Shown: positions 35,401 through 48,644, numbered from the stretch's first letter. The stretch: DNA of 64,000 nt from Acanthopleura granulata (GCA_016165875.1 JABBOT010000010.1:15153357-15217356), one strand, 5' to 3'. A program made the numbers and translations. Notes: generated from the sequence alone by a model not told the origin.

Positions 35401-38400
35401 GTATAAAATATTGACAGGCGACAAGCAAGAAGTGTTATATTTTTTCGTGTAGTCTTGTACAAAATCGCCTAGGATTGATATTCAAGTTTTCCTTTTTCGA
35501 GAATGGATATTGCGGTTGTTCACCTGGAACATTCGCTTCTGAAACGTGAAGAATTGGATTGTCATCCTCTAAATTTTTCTAAAGGTAATTGTCAGACTTA
35601 CTGACGCTGCCAATCATCTGATAGTGAACATAATAGGCTATCAGTTACACAGTGTTATTAAATAATGTCCTCTTTGTCCACAGGCTGAGTTACCTTCGAT
35701 AGATGAAAATGAGGAGAAAACTACCGATCAGGAAAGGCCTAGTAGTGTCACAAAGAAGCCTGAACTACAATCGGCACATCTCGCGAGAACCCCAGTGATG
35801 CCAGAAAGGTCTGAGGAATCTGACTCTGCCATCTTGATTACTGAGCTTCAGGATACGGATTACGCGGAAAAGACGGAAGAGGATGAGGATGAATCAGACG
35901 AGATAGACGTGGATCCCATATCCGAGAGTGACAGAGGCAGTGATGAATTAGAAGACTTTAAAACAGTTAACATTCAAACTGCTGAACCCTCAGATGATGA
36001 CGAAGACCTGTGGGACACAGACTTAGAAGTCGATGGTATAGTGTATAGTTTTTATTTATTTATTTATTTGATTGGTGTTTTAAGCCGTACTCAAGAATAT
36101 TTCACTTATACGACGGCGGCCAGCGTTATGATGGGAGGAAACCGGTCATAGCCCGAGGGAAACCCACGATCATCCGCAGGTTGCTGGCAGACCTTCCCAC
36201 GTACGACAGGAGAGGAAGCCAGCATGAGCTAGACTTGAACTCACAGCATTGGTAAACGGCTTCTGGGTCATTGCGCTGCAGTAGCGCGCTAACCGACTGT
36301 ATAGTTTTTAAACATGACACTAATAGCCATGGTAGTAATTCTTTTTAGCTGACAGGCTGCAGTACTTTGTGGGAGAGCAGCCATTTTACAATACACTAAT
36401 TAAAAAATTAAGGAAAATTCTTCTAAGTAACAATGAAAATTCCATTTGCATAATTAGATGCAACGAAAATATATACTAATGATAGCCTTTACTGACATGC
36501 ATTCAGATACCACCAGTTCAACGTGTTTCTAACCATTTGTATAAAAATTTGAAAAGATCCCAAGTTCAGAATCCATTAATTGTAAGCCATTAGATTGAAT
36601 AGTGGTTGTATAATGTTTTCCTGTTGCATATATTCAGCTTTCCGCCTATAAAGCTAAAGATTTATAATGTTGTAGATGTATTGTAGGGTTTCTATACTTG
36701 TATTTTGGCATTCCTGTACTTTGTACAATGATGCCGCGCATGCAGTATTTCCTCAATAACTTTATTTTATGTAATGTGTTTTTAATTGATATATATATAA
36801 TGTACGATGATGTATATCTTATCACCCCAGATGAGGGTGGGGAGCATGACCCCACGGGACGAGCTCAGTATCGAAACATCTGCGAGCAGCTGGGTGTTGT
36901 GCCCATCTCTTACTTCATTCGGCACATCACAGAACCCAGCGTCACGATGAGGTACCATGGGTTGGGGTCCACCGGGGCAAAGGCAATCGCGTTGGTGCTT
37001 AGGGTAAGCAATGGTACACATTATAAGGTCTGTACCTATTGCATTCTTGTATGTACAGCTTATATGCTTTAACATTTACTTGTATATAAGAATAATTACC
37101 ATTAAAGCCTGGATATAGCGTCTGGAACTTCGAAGTTAATATTTGAATCACAAGACCGACTACCAGTCTTCAAATTTTGCAAATATAGGTATTTATGTGC
37201 GTTTCGGAATTAGTGTTGCTGACTATTGACCGTGGCAGCTTGGTAAAAATTGGTATACAAGAGATGGGTACATGTATTTAGTGCTTATATACATACAGAT
37301 ACCTGTTTATATTATTGTGGTCATTATCTGCGACATTAAAATGCAATTAAAAGATTTAATCATAATAGGAACGATAAACCTGTACCTCTCTTATAGTCTT
37401 GTTCCAAATACTCAAAAGGGTATTGCGCCATGTTTTATAAGGTCTACTATTGATCTAAGATCACATCTTAATCCCAGTAAGTAAAATACTAAAGCATTTC
37501 GCTGTCCCTGTGAGACAATACAATAATGAGGTATTTCTCTACGACTTGACTTCTTTGGAATATCTGATTTCTTTGTGGAGCAAACATTAGAAAGTTGTAT
37601 TATTTTATGGAGCTAGGAACATTTGAATGTAATTAACAATTTGTGTAGTCGCCACCTGAATGAACAGCTCAAACCTGAATACCGACAGCCACTTGTTCGT
37701 CTATAGTTCCACGGTTAGGCGCCCGATTCTATTTGTTCCAGGATAACGTTACCTTAGAACGTCTGAACATCGACGGTAACTGGATTGGCGGTGAGGGAGG
37801 AAGAGCCATTGCCCGAATGCTGGAAGAAAATGACTATATTACAGAAGTGGTAGGTATGCAAGGCGCATGAGGACCCTCTTGTATAGGTGTTTATTTGAAA
37901 TTCGTATAGTGTAGCCACAATTCAAGATGGACAAATGAGAGACTTGTTGGTTATCCCTACTTTATGGAGAAAGATGATCCCAGCCAAAATACAAATAAAT
38001 AGAAAATACAAGCTCCACTGCTATCTTGTTTGGTAGGGCAATCCTAGGGGACATTATGCAAAACAATCACAAACGTGTTATAAGTATATTTTACAGGAAA
38101 AGGACCATATTATTTCATTGTTGTTGCAAGGTGATGATAGGTAAGAAAAAGGTCATACCTTAGTTTAAAAAAAAAGCTTAAAAGTCAGCCCGAGATAATT
38201 GACCAGTCACATCAAATACATTACACTTAAGCAGCCAATGTGGTAGCCACAGACGAGAGCCTTTGGCTAATAATTAAATATTTTGAGGAGGATTTTGTGA
38301 AATTCCTTTGAATTTAAAATCAAGAATATTGACTAGAATAAGCATCCAGATTATCTAAATAAGTTGATTTTGCAGTGCATTTGAACTATATATTTGCTTT

Positions 38401-41400
38401 ACAATCACAAAGGAACAGCAGTTCGGGTATATGGTGTAGACCGATTAATTTTAGACGCGAAATAACACATTCTCATTATCAGCGAGACAGCTTAGTAATA
38501 TAGAGATTTTAACGTACAAAAGGATATCATCTACAACAGTCATGACGACTTCAATTATCTACCATAATAAGCTCCAGGAAAAATCGGGAGTAAGAATAGT
38601 AGCTAAACGTTACAGATATTATTCTAATACTTAATTGGATGGAACCTAGGAGAGGTGTATATTGACGGTTTGCATGGGACGACGAGGACAGTTTGCCGAA
38701 TGCCCGAACTTTTGTATGACAAATGTAGACGGCTGTGATAAACTGAACCCTTATTTGTTATATATCCACGAGTGGATTATTTGGTTGAAAGTTCCCTCCA
38801 TGAATAATAAATAAATAATAAGAAGTTTGTCGGAGGTTGGTATAATTGGAGGTTGTGGTGGTGTTTCTTATCGTAAAAAATTACAAGGTAATAAATTGAG
38901 AGCTGCAATGTTGGCACTGACCATTAGGCAATAGCCTCCGACATAGATGGGACTACTGTAACACCTGGTGTTGTATGGATGTAATTGGTCAGTTAGTGTG
39001 GGCTCCCCCGGGTTTATACTTTTTTCTCTTCCAATTTTTTTTTCTACCATGTCACTTTTTCTCTTCCAAATTATATTTTTTCACAATGTCTCTTTCATGG
39101 TTTTTGTAGTTACACGATTGTTTTGTCGATGTATCCCACTATTTGCTTTTGTATGAATGATTATGGCTGAACGCTACATCGGCAATGTTCCAGTCATATC
39201 GTGGCGAGTTTTTGCCTTTGTGTTGTTGCAATACAGAACTAAACTGTATTGTGCCAAATTTGTACGGGTCCATTAAACACAGATTTAATGATTCTAACAA
39301 CGTAAACGTACTATTACAAATACATGTAGTATATGAGAAGTTAAAATAGAATATAAGTGCATATTCAATGCAACACCTGTATATATGTACACTCCTAGTT
39401 GACAATTCTAACAAACGACGTACACGTATTATCAGGTATCATATAGCGCTTATTATTGCATATCATATAGCGCGTATTATTGCATATCATATATCGCGTA
39501 TTATAACATATCATACCGCGGGTCAAGCTTCATTTTGTTGTTCTTGTGGTAATACCCTATCTTAGTAAGCTCGTAAATGCATAACGTTTAAATAAGAATT
39601 TATAGTCCAACAATCATCCCACTGACGTATAAAATCCCAATTCCGTGATTGCAAGTTAGTGTGCGTTTCAGTGAGAGGTCTGTTGGGGCACGGTGTACAT
39701 ATGTAACGTGTGTTTTCTGTTCCACAGAGTTTGGCGGACAACAGGCTAGGATCTGTAGGAGCACTGTGCATCTGTAAGATGATCCAGTCCAATGCAGGAC
39801 TCAGGAAAATCAACCTTTCAGGTAAACGCTTCCCAAGTTATCAAAAAGATGAAATATGAAATATTCAACATGTACTTAATCTTATATTAGTGAATTATAC
39901 AGGATTTCGTCTGGTAACTTATTTTCATGAACCGATGAAAAGGGAAATTCTGTAAGATATACTGACGGCTAACTAACACAAATGCTTAATGATCGAATTT
40001 TGTTGCAGACTGTGTTTCGTCTTCTTTTTACACGTTTTTTTTTTATATTTCTGTCAGATAATAACTTTGGAGACGCGGACATTGAGTATTTTATTGAATG
40101 TCTTGAAGTAAGTATATTGGACACCCTATAACAATTACAGGTAACTGTGCATTGATTAGGCATACTGCATAAATGGTAGCACAGCATGTGAATTACTACG
40201 GAGAAAGTCTTTACAATTACATTCTCATTAAAGTTCCTACTTTACTAAAGTTCTCCAGCTAAATTTATCACCTTGTTATCTGAAGGCAAGATAGACCTAT
40301 ATTTGAGTTTTCTTTCAATGTCAGTGTTTATTATATCTTTTCGGTAAGATCTTCATTTCTCTTTGAAAAGAGGATTTATGTCAACTTATCACTAAACGTT
40401 GTTTTCTCATTCTAGCTACCTCCAATTTATTATTCAATACCCTATTTCCATCAACAGCAAAACAAATATTTAAGAGATCTCGACCTAAGTAAGAACCGTT
40501 TTGGTCAGTTGGCCGGTGAGATGTGGGGTCCAGCAATTGGTAAGGCTAGAAGCGTTGTGTATATAGGCCTATTCGGTAAAGCGGCTAAAATGGACCCTGT
40601 AACGGACTAATCCATATCGTGCGCTAAATGCGCAGTACAACTCTCACCAGAAAGGATAGTTTGTTTGCTTTTTGACCATTTGATTGCAGAAAATCCAAGA
40701 GCTCTCGTGGCTGTCCTGCTTTAATTAAAACATTACAAGAGGACTTATTACATATCATTTCAAGTAATATTAACATAAATCTTATTTTGTTGTTCCCTAG
40801 TGATATGGTATGACTTTTTTATTGACTTTATCATTTCGTGTTCACTTACAGCTTCAAACGATACTTTGGAATTTCTGGATTTGAGTTGGAATCATTTACG
40901 GCTAAAAGGTGGTATAGCCGTGGCTCGTGGTCTACAGGTGTGTGAAGTACATGTATCTATATAGGCTTATCACGGCTTATCACTCTGGTCTCTAAACTAT
41001 AGCCGTTGCAAGTTAAAACGTTAAAAGTTCAGATGGACAAACATGAAAACTTAACGCTTTAATTCAACTTGAGTGCTTATATTGAAGTTGTTTGGGTGTA
41101 ATGATGAACGTTTTAGTTTTGATATATTTGGTATATCTTCTTTCTGGTCAAAATAAAATTGCTCTTTACATTCACTGCCACTTTTTAAAGTAAAAAATGA
41201 ATTCTGGTGAATTATCTTCTCTAAGCTTGCCTCTTCAAGCAGTTCAGAAATTCTCTTAGTGATCAGGCCTACGCAGCAAATGGGAACGTACGGATTAGTA
41301 CAAAAACCTTGATGACAAACGGACTAAAACTATGCATGGGGTGTACAATCATAGTTTGAAGTGGAGTTCTGGATTTTGAAGAACTACCACAATTTTCGGT

Positions 41401-44400
41401 ATGCTCATTTGAAAACGTTAACTTTCAATAAAAAGTTTCATTGATATTACTCTGTTGTTTTTAATTTCAGGAGAACGTGAGGTTGAAGACGTTCCGGGTG
41501 GCCTGGAACGGATTAGGGCCAGAGTGTGGCGTTCCGTTCGCCGACGCACTGGCCATTAACAGTTCCGTCCAGGAACTCGACTTGTCCGGGAACCGTCTGG
41601 ACATGAAGGCAGCCTCGGCCATCGCCAAATCTCTCCTGTCCAACGAAGAAATCAAAATACTCAGAGTGAGTTTCAAGTTAGTTTTTCCGGTGATTGGTTT
41701 ATTTATGTGATTTTTTTACTCCGTGTTCTACAATAATTTGCTTAATTTACGATGAATCGTAATCTTGAGAAACTTAATTAGTAGCTAGACTGTGGCTACG
41801 ACATTAATTTACTACTTTATATAATCGCTGCGCATCTCCCGGCATATGCATGTTTACCGGACAAATCACTGTCTATCCAGCAGTGTCACTCAAGCCAGCC
41901 AAGACAAAGATGGAATTACTGCTTCAGAAATAAGCAATGGTAAAACGTAACATGCAGGAGATATAAAACCTTGAAGCTCTAAGGGTAAGAAGGCTGTTGG
42001 TCTTCTTCATGGGATAAGGGCGTTTCCCGTAATGTAGATGCGGTTACAAAGGATTGTTCAGCGAAATCGTATATCCATAAACGCCATGACTTTTAATCAG
42101 TTATTTAATGTACTATTTCTCCTAATTACAGCCAGAACTGTCACCTATGGCAGATTTTCTGCTTTCTTTCTTCACATATGGTGAACCTACTGTAGTCTGT
42201 GAACACAGGCATAGACATGGAGAAAAAAGCCAAAGCATCATTTTGACGTTTACTGGTTAGATCCGAAATGAAATACAGTTTCCAAAACTGGAGACAAATT
42301 TGAGACATTAGGGCACGCATGATACGTAAATAAGAGTGATGTAAGGATCATATGTTAGGGGAAATAATCTATTGGATGAGGGTTTGTATAAGCGTCCAGT
42401 TTAAATCTATATTGGTCTCTATTGCAGATGGGTAACAACCACATTACAACTGCTGGCGCGGTTGCCTTGGTTACCGCCATCAACAACAACGAGAGCAGTT
42501 CTCTTCTGGAGTTTGATTTGACGGTAAGTACGAGTAATATACACGAGTATGAGATTCTCTTCATCACATAACTGAGAAAACTAAAAGATGCAAAAAGAAA
42601 GAATCCTGTACAATCAAGTTCGGTGACATTATCCAAATGTAAACAAACTGCAGGCTGAATCAGATGGAACACTGCAGTCACGAGCACGAACAAATAGTTC
42701 ACAGCGCACTTTAAAAGCAAACCCACAAAGCAAAAGGATTTGAAACACGAAAAGTCATGTTAGAGAGGTCAAATACTGCGAATTCAGTCAACAATAAAGA
42801 TGGAATACGTCGTCTGCACCGGACTGCAGCTAAGCGATAGAAGATATTTATTACGCTGAGTTGAAATTAATTGTAGCGCCAGGTTTTTTTTATTATTAAT
42901 CAGTTGCCCTTTACACTTGTAATACTGACAAAAGACTCTTTAGTTAGATCCATACCACATTCTGATAAAGTCATTAAAATACTTAGGCAAATTGACTGTA
43001 TACAATTCTCTGTATGGCTACTCCATAAATTTTCATTCAAATTTTCCAAACGCAATGGTGTCACTGCAATCTTTTCTCAGGATGTCCCCGTAGAATTTGA
43101 GTTTCTCCGGGTGGTGGAGGATATCAAATTAAAACGCCCGGACTTCCGGGTCATACACGGTCCTGTTCTCCGATCCGGAAACACATTGGACGATATCGGG
43201 AAACCAGCTATTGATCCATATAAAAAGAAGGAGCCTGTGATTGTCCTGAACGAGCATATCGTCGTGAACGACCTGAGGCTTCTAGATGTTCTGAAGAGAT
43301 ACGACCCAGAAAACAGCTTCAGTGTCACTGCAGAAGAGTTTCTGGCTGCCTTAGACGTGAGTCCGGTTATCTTCGGTTGCTAGTATTTCACCTCGGGCTA
43401 TCTACCTTCAAACCAGACATGAAACAGACCGTCATCGGTTAGGTGAAATAGTTTTGAGTATATGACGTAAACAACAATCATATAAATAGATAAATAAACC
43501 CAGTTGCGAGTCACCTCGTCTGTTCTCCTTAATTAATGCTGAGCAGTGCATCCTTTTATTCCTTTACCTGTTACATTCGCTGCTAATTATACCAAAGGAT
43601 TCCGTACAACAGAAGAGGGGTAAACCTATTCAGTGTGGTCCTGATTTGTAGTATTATAGACATGACTAAAGAGAGAATGAGCCTGAAGCTGGGACAATTA
43701 CCTGGAATGAAACTTTTAGTGTGGACATGCAAGCAACAGAAGAAATCAACTGAATTCATTATGAATGATATATATTACGTATTCACGTTCTTGTTTTACT
43801 ATAGCCGAGTATCTGTGTATCAAAAGTGGTAGAATGGTATAGGATTGACGGTAATTCTCTTTAATAATCCTACAAGTACTTTACCGTTTGTCTATATAAG
43901 GAGCTGGCAGTGCCATACGACAGGATCAAGTTGGAGCAGGCTTTGGAGAAGGTGCCACGAGGGAAAATGGACAAGATATACTTCGGGTATGTGTGTTGTA
44001 TCCGTTGATCCTGGGAGTCGCTGCCGAAAGCTGACATCACCCTGTATACAATTGTAAAATTGGTCCTTTGCCTGCCTATTGACAATGACTTTGTGGGTTA
44101 AAATACGGCTTGTTAATCACTTTTCCTACCGTTTCGCTTTTTCATGTCACCCAAGAATGGGGACAAGTTTGAGCTGGTTGGAGTGTTATTGTAGGAATTG
44201 CGGGGTGTTTGACCAAATATAACTTGTATTTCACTTGTTTAAGCTTATCGTTGACCTGAAACTGAATAATATACGGAAAGCATGTACTCTCCCTTGAGAA
44301 TCCGCTGTTTATTTCATGATTATTTACATTCTGCCTTTCTCATAGTGTAATTTTTCCTGAAAATCATAGTGTATAAAAGTAATCATCCCCCTTTGAACAA

Positions 44401-44995
44401 ATCAAATTTTCAAAGGTGAAAATGTAACTTGCGTCCCTTCTTTGGGCTTGTGTTGGGTTTTTTTTGGGGGGGGGGGGATTTCTATATAAAGATTCACATG
44501 AAAATTGAAAAATGAATCACATCGTGATCCTATAAAGGCAGCGTTCACCGCTCTATTTTGTACGCTTTTGTATAACACGACCCGCGTATATAAACTCGTC
44601 ATAAACTTAATTCTATAATAATATTATAATGTTGCCATAAGAGGATCAGGGTATTGCCATGTATCAATATTCTAAATCAGCTTCGTGCGCAGTCATGCAA
44701 AGTTACTTGGGATGTAAAAGAGATGAACCGTTGTTTTGTCTATTCTTAAATTGTGGTGAGTCATTTGGATCTGCATGACTGGCTGTCAAAGAAATGCTGA
44801 CAGCCGGGTGGACGTAATTTTATCTACCGGTAACTTTACGACCGGGTCAGAGTTTGTGATAGATATTTGGAGCCTACTCATCCTTCCATATATTCATCCC
44901 ATTGTGTTTTTCCTTTGATTTTCAGAGATTTCTGTGATCAGCAAAATCGGCCGATATCTTCACGAAGTCGGACAACTGATGCTAAAGAACAGTAA
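32454..44995 (+). CDS. LRRC74A: Leucine-rich repeat protein, LRRC74 family
   Basis: Thirteen exons: 32454-32504, 35684-36035, 36831-37003, 37742-37849, 39728-39821, 40058-40107, 40458-40539, 40852-40937, 41471-41665, 42428-42523, 43081-43356, 43901-43986 and 44926-44995. All are GT-AG with consistent phases, 1719 nt, 572 residues. Residues 18-140 are acidic and low-complexity (EESDSAILITELQDTD, SDDDEDLWDTDLEVD). Then comes the family opening QLGVVPISYFIRHI followed by about eight ribonuclease-inhibitor-type LRRs of about 28 residues (LERLNIDGNWIGGEG, LEFLDLSWNHLRLKGG, VQELDLSGNRLDMKAA). The C-terminal part (residues 430-572) has EF-hand-like helices (LKRYDPENSFSVTAEEFLAA) without a full Ca-binding loop. 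The order matches vertebrate LRRC74A/B, whose molecular role is poorly known. A versus B is not resolved. Poly(A) signal AATAAA at 45047. Confidence 0.92.
36055..36297 (-). mobile_element. tRNA-derived SINE inserted next to a splice donor
   Basis: Flanked by perfect 13-bp repeats TGTATAGTTTTTA at 36042-36054 and 36298-36310. Intact SINE landmarks: TATTTATTTGATTGGTG, TACTCAAGAATATTTCAC, GGTTGCTGGCAGACCTTCCC, GAACTCACAGC, GCGCGCTAACCGACTG. The first base of the target duplication is only six bases after the donor GT of exon 2 (36036) of the LRRC74-like gene. Confidence 0.93.
39430..39520. repeat. Short tandem repeat, about 28-29 bp
   Basis: Three to four copies of a unit like TATCATATAGCGCGTATTAT plus TGCA, in the intron between LRRC74-like exons 37849 and 39728. 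Confidence 0.75.
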
Positions 44996-45046
44996 CAGCT
45001 AGCACGACTAGGAGCAATATTTATCTTCGCAATATATACTGTGTAA

Positions 45047-45052
45047 AATAAA
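45047..45052 (+). terminator. Poly(A) signal of the LRRC74-like gene
   Basis: Canonical AATAAA 52 bases after the stop codon at 44993-44995. It is the first such hexamer after the stop. Confidence 0.7.
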
Positions 45053-45544
45053 TGGCAAATCATGGGTTGCCAAATTAAATTTATCTACATTGTATCTAGT
45101 GAATCAAGTAATTTCTACCATGCAATATTAAATTATTGGACATTGATCCTATATTATCTTTTCTGTTACATAACGTAAAGAAAACACTTGCATTTCACAC
45201 GATGCATTGAAATTAAACCTGAAAAAAAAAAAACACCACCAAAAAAATCATCGGCCAAGAGATAAAAAAGGAGGAAAAAGTCGATAAAAAGTGGACGGTT
45301 TTATTGCTGTCCACAATGAAGTGAAGTCAAAAACTGCTTGGATAAAGCTGCACTGTCAGCTAAATGGGAATTCGATACGTTAATGAAAGCTTAAATGCAC
45401 ATGTATAATTTTAACCGCAAGTGAGTGAAGTCTAAAGTGAGCATACATTATTGAATGAAATCAAGTCGAAAGTCGTTCGCCGAACAATTGCACTGATCCT
45501 GTTAGTTAAAACAAAAGTGAAAGCTGTTCACTGGAAGCTAGTCA

Positions 45545-45783
45545 ATTTATTTATTCGATTGGGGTTTTAAGGCGTACACTTACACGATGGTGGCCACATT
45601 AGAGTGGGAAGAAACTGGAGTAACAGAGTAAGGGGGAAACCAACGACCTTTCGCAGGTGGCTGACATTCCCACGCACCACCGGAGAAGAAGCCAGCATGA
45701 GCTGGGCTTGAGCTCACAGCGATCGCATTGATGAGAGGCATCTGGGTCATTACGCTGAACTAGCGCGCTAAGCCTCTCAGCCA
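45545..45783 (-). mobile_element. tRNA-derived SINE with 12-bp target duplication
   Basis: Flanking repeats GGAAGCTAGTCA (45533-45544) and GGAAGCTGGTCA (45784-45795) differ at one base. The body shows TTTATTTATTCGATTGGGG, GAAGCCAGCATGAGCTGGGC, GAGCTCACAGCGATCGCATT, CTGGGTCATTACGCTG and CTAGCGCGCTAAGCC. It lies between the convergent LRRC74-like and phosphatase genes. Confidence 0.9.
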
Positions 45784-46464
45784 GGAAGCTGGTCAGAGGT
45801 GGGAAAAGTCAAGTGGACGGCTACTGTTGGTCCTCCACATTAGATAAATTATAATCACATGCCATACCATGCTGCTTTACTCTGTGGTACCTAAATCTCA
45901 CACAAAACTATATCATGGAAAAGAGCGAAATGACTGATTGGTTCATAAATTAGAGGTTTAAATAATGCTGGGAGAAATCGGTGATTAAGTTTAACTGTCG
46001 CATAAATACACGCTGGTGAGGTAAAAAGAGAGCTGTTTTGCAAAAATGGGGCCTTCATGTATGGGGATATACATATACCATTTGTTGTTATCGACTCGTG
46101 CACCTGTACTTCAATAAAAATAAGTTTCATTTCGGCTGAACTATCTCGGGTCTGGAATGATAGATTTAGTCCATTCTGAGAGTGTTTTGAAAGTGTACTT
46201 CACTTTATTGTGACCAGTAAGCAACACTTAACATGCGCACATAACATTTGTTCCATAGGGCAGATGAGTAATTTAAACACATAATCTTACTCACACCAGG
46301 GTTACACAAAAGAAAAAAATGTACATGTACAAACATATAAGACCATATAAGACCTATATTAGCAAAACTAAAAAAATATAATATTCTCCTTCCTTCTTAA
46401 AGTTTTAGTTTAATTATTTCACACAAAAGTTATAACACATGCACTGGTACCCTCCCATTCCCCG

Positions 46465-47316
46465 TCAGCGAAATAGTCTGTGCACAGTGTCTTCTAGGTC
46501 TTTATGCGGGTAGACGAACCTTTTTCGAAACACGAACTCATATGCATCTTTGAAACTCATTTTCGGATTCGAGGCAAAGACGAACGCCACAAGGGTGGAA
46601 CCTGCTCGGCCAATTCCTGCACGACAGTTCACCAATATCTTATCACAGCGACTTACTTGACAACGTAGCCATTCCACAGCTGTTCGGACCAACTCGGGTG
46701 GGATAGGATTGTGTGCTCCGTCGGCCATCGGTATTTTACGGTACAGCACGGGATTCCGAAATTTTTCGGGAATTAAATCCAAATTATCAGCGACGTTTAA
46801 TACGGCGTCAAAACCCAATTGGTCCGCCATTGTCGCCGCTATGAAATTCCCCAGATAAATATTTTCGATGATGTGTGTAAAATCGGGACCTTGGGTCCAT
46901 CGATCGAAGGTTGGGGGCCGAATTTCCACGACTGCGTCCTCCTGAAAGTTTCCAGCCCAGACCCAATCTTCAGTACTGCCAGGCCGTTTTGCTCGAGCAC
47001 GATATGTAACTCGATATTCACCATGACTGGTCAAAACTGCAGAGTTTCCAAATAGATAACAATCTTCTCTTTCTGCGTCGATTCCCATGTATTCCAGATC
47101 TATACCATGCCACTTGCCTTGCGGATTTTCGCGATGGTAAATGTTCGTCCATGCCTGGACAAGGAGCGAATCCGGGGAGACACATCTTGCAGGCACCCCG
47201 TCCCACTTCAATGACACTTTCAAGGTGAGGGCTTCCAACATGAACATCACATTATGGGAGGGCACCTGTGGGAAGGTCCAAACAATATCCGGTTGCTGCA
47301 CACCAGAAAGCTCCAT
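46465..47316 (-). CDS. Intronless dual-specificity phosphatase with N-terminal beta-rich domain
   Basis: Uninterrupted frame of 283 residues; an in-frame TAG lies a few codons upstream, so ATG 47316 is the first possible start. Residues about 150-283 are a DSP-type phosphatase: IIENIYLGNFIAATMADQLG, NVADNLDLIP, candidate general acid Asp199 in MADGAHNPIP, and the catalytic P-loop C231-R-A-G-I-G-R237 in VNCRAGIGRAGS. The residue before the catalytic Cys is Asn rather than the usual His. Residues about 30-135 form an unassigned, probably beta-sandwich domain rich in Trp (VQAWTNIYHRENPQGKWHGI, EYRVTYRARAKRPG, WVWAGNFQEDAVVEI), loosely reminiscent of carbohydrate-binding or glycosidase N-terminal modules. 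Glucan phosphatases such as laforin also pair a glucan-binding domain with a DSP, but that link is my inference. It is the only intron-free gene of this size in the window. Confidence 0.85.
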   Translation of the reverse strand: MELSGVQQPDIVWTFPQVPSHNVMFMLEALTLKVSLKWDGVPARCVSPDSLLVQAWTNIYHRENPQGKWHGIDLEYMGIDAEREDCYLFGNSAVLTSHGEYRVTYRARAKRPGSTEDWVWAGNFQEDAVVEIRPPTFDRWTQGPDFTHIIENIYLGNFIAATMADQLGFDAVLNVADNLDLIPEKFRNPVLYRKIPMADGAHNPIPPELVRTAVEWLRCQVSRCDKILVNCRAGIGRAGSTLVAFVFASNPKMSFKDAYEFVFRKRFVYPHKDLEDTVHRLFR

Positions 47317-48344
47317 CTCTATCAACCCTCGCTAGGTTACATGAGTACATCAAGGGCAATTGACAACACAATCACTCACCTCGTTACAGCGCTAAGGACG
47401 CTTGTATCCGACTGAAGACACAAAAGAGTTCTCGTTCAAGGGGCTTAACCCAAACGGCGGTTTTACTTTCGATACAGGCGGACACCAATATAGCTTATCA
47501 ATAAGCCAGGGTCTGGCTGGAACAAAGGCGGTGTTCCGTGTGAACCTGGCTCCTATGTGACGTGACGCACTGGGACCAGGATGGCCAATAAGCCAGTTCG
47601 TGTCTCGGAGTGCGCAGGTGTCAATAACACATGGCCGCCACTGACAACGGCAAATTCGACATAAACAAACCCCTTCGCGATAGCACAAGTGCTTACGATC
47701 ATACTCTCTTGAATGAATAAATTTATCCTGTTACCGTGACTTTAAGATGCTGAATACACTAAATAAGTGAAACAATTATTTTCTTATAGTTGCTAGCTCC
47801 ATTTGGTACAAATTTAATACAACCCAGGCCTAGACCTAGGGCCAAGCTTAGTGTAGTTACTGTTATATGGACGTTCTTAACTAATTCTCGTTTACAATAT
47901 AATATGACTTCTGGTCACATAGGTCATATAATTTTGATCATGGGTGCATGGTCTTCAGCTATAGGATAATTTTCTGTATGCCTATACACGTGTCCAGTTT
48001 TGTCCAATGAATACACTAATTGGTGGCCTACATATGCAATCATGTGTTGAGTGAGAAAATTATTGATTGAGAAATACTCATATCTATATTATGTATATTA
48101 TCGACAAGGGTGTTTAGGCCTATTTACGACAAATGAAACATTTCACTTTATATTATGTGCAATGATGATATTCATTTTTTGAATAAATGTGTAAATACTT
48201 ATCAACGAATTTAATGTTTCAATTCCTAACCCCAAAATAATCTGTGTTTAAGTAAGTACATCGTTAAAAATGTTAAGGTTTTCGAAAACAAGTAACTTAG
48301 AATTCCCCAACCCCCCTTCACACACACTATATATATAATCGGAT

Positions 48345-48605
48345 CATCTATTTATTTACTTGATTGGTGTTTGACGCCGTACTCAAGAATATTTCACTGA
48401 TACGACGGCGGCCAGCAGTCAGGAAAGAGGAAACCGGGGAGAGCCCGTGGGGTAGCTATGACCATCGGTAGGTTGCTGGAGGACGTAGAGCCGTAGAGGA
48501 AGTCAGCATGAGGTGGACTTGAACTCACAGCAACCGTACTGGTGAGAGGCACCTGGGTCATTACGCCACGGTGGGGCGCTAACCCCGTCCCCTTCGGAGG
48601 CCCGC
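48345..48605 (-). mobile_element. tRNA-derived SINE (left arm of an inverted pair)
   Basis: Tail-first on the plus strand: TATTTATTTACTTGATTGGT, GACGCCGTACTCAAGAATAT, ACGACGGCGGCCAGCAG, GAACTCACAGCAACCGTACT, CTGGGTCATTACGCC, CGGAGGCCCGC. It is followed about 40 bp later by another copy in the opposite orientation. Confidence 0.88.
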
Positions 48606-48644
48606 AATCAAATTATAGTGAGGTATGTACATGTACAAGTACGC

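Noticed and set aside
42904..43080. Coding extension upstream of LRRC74-like exon 11
   Set aside because: The frame is open but this stretch precedes a clear TTTTCTCAG acceptor and does not match the family, so it is read as intron.
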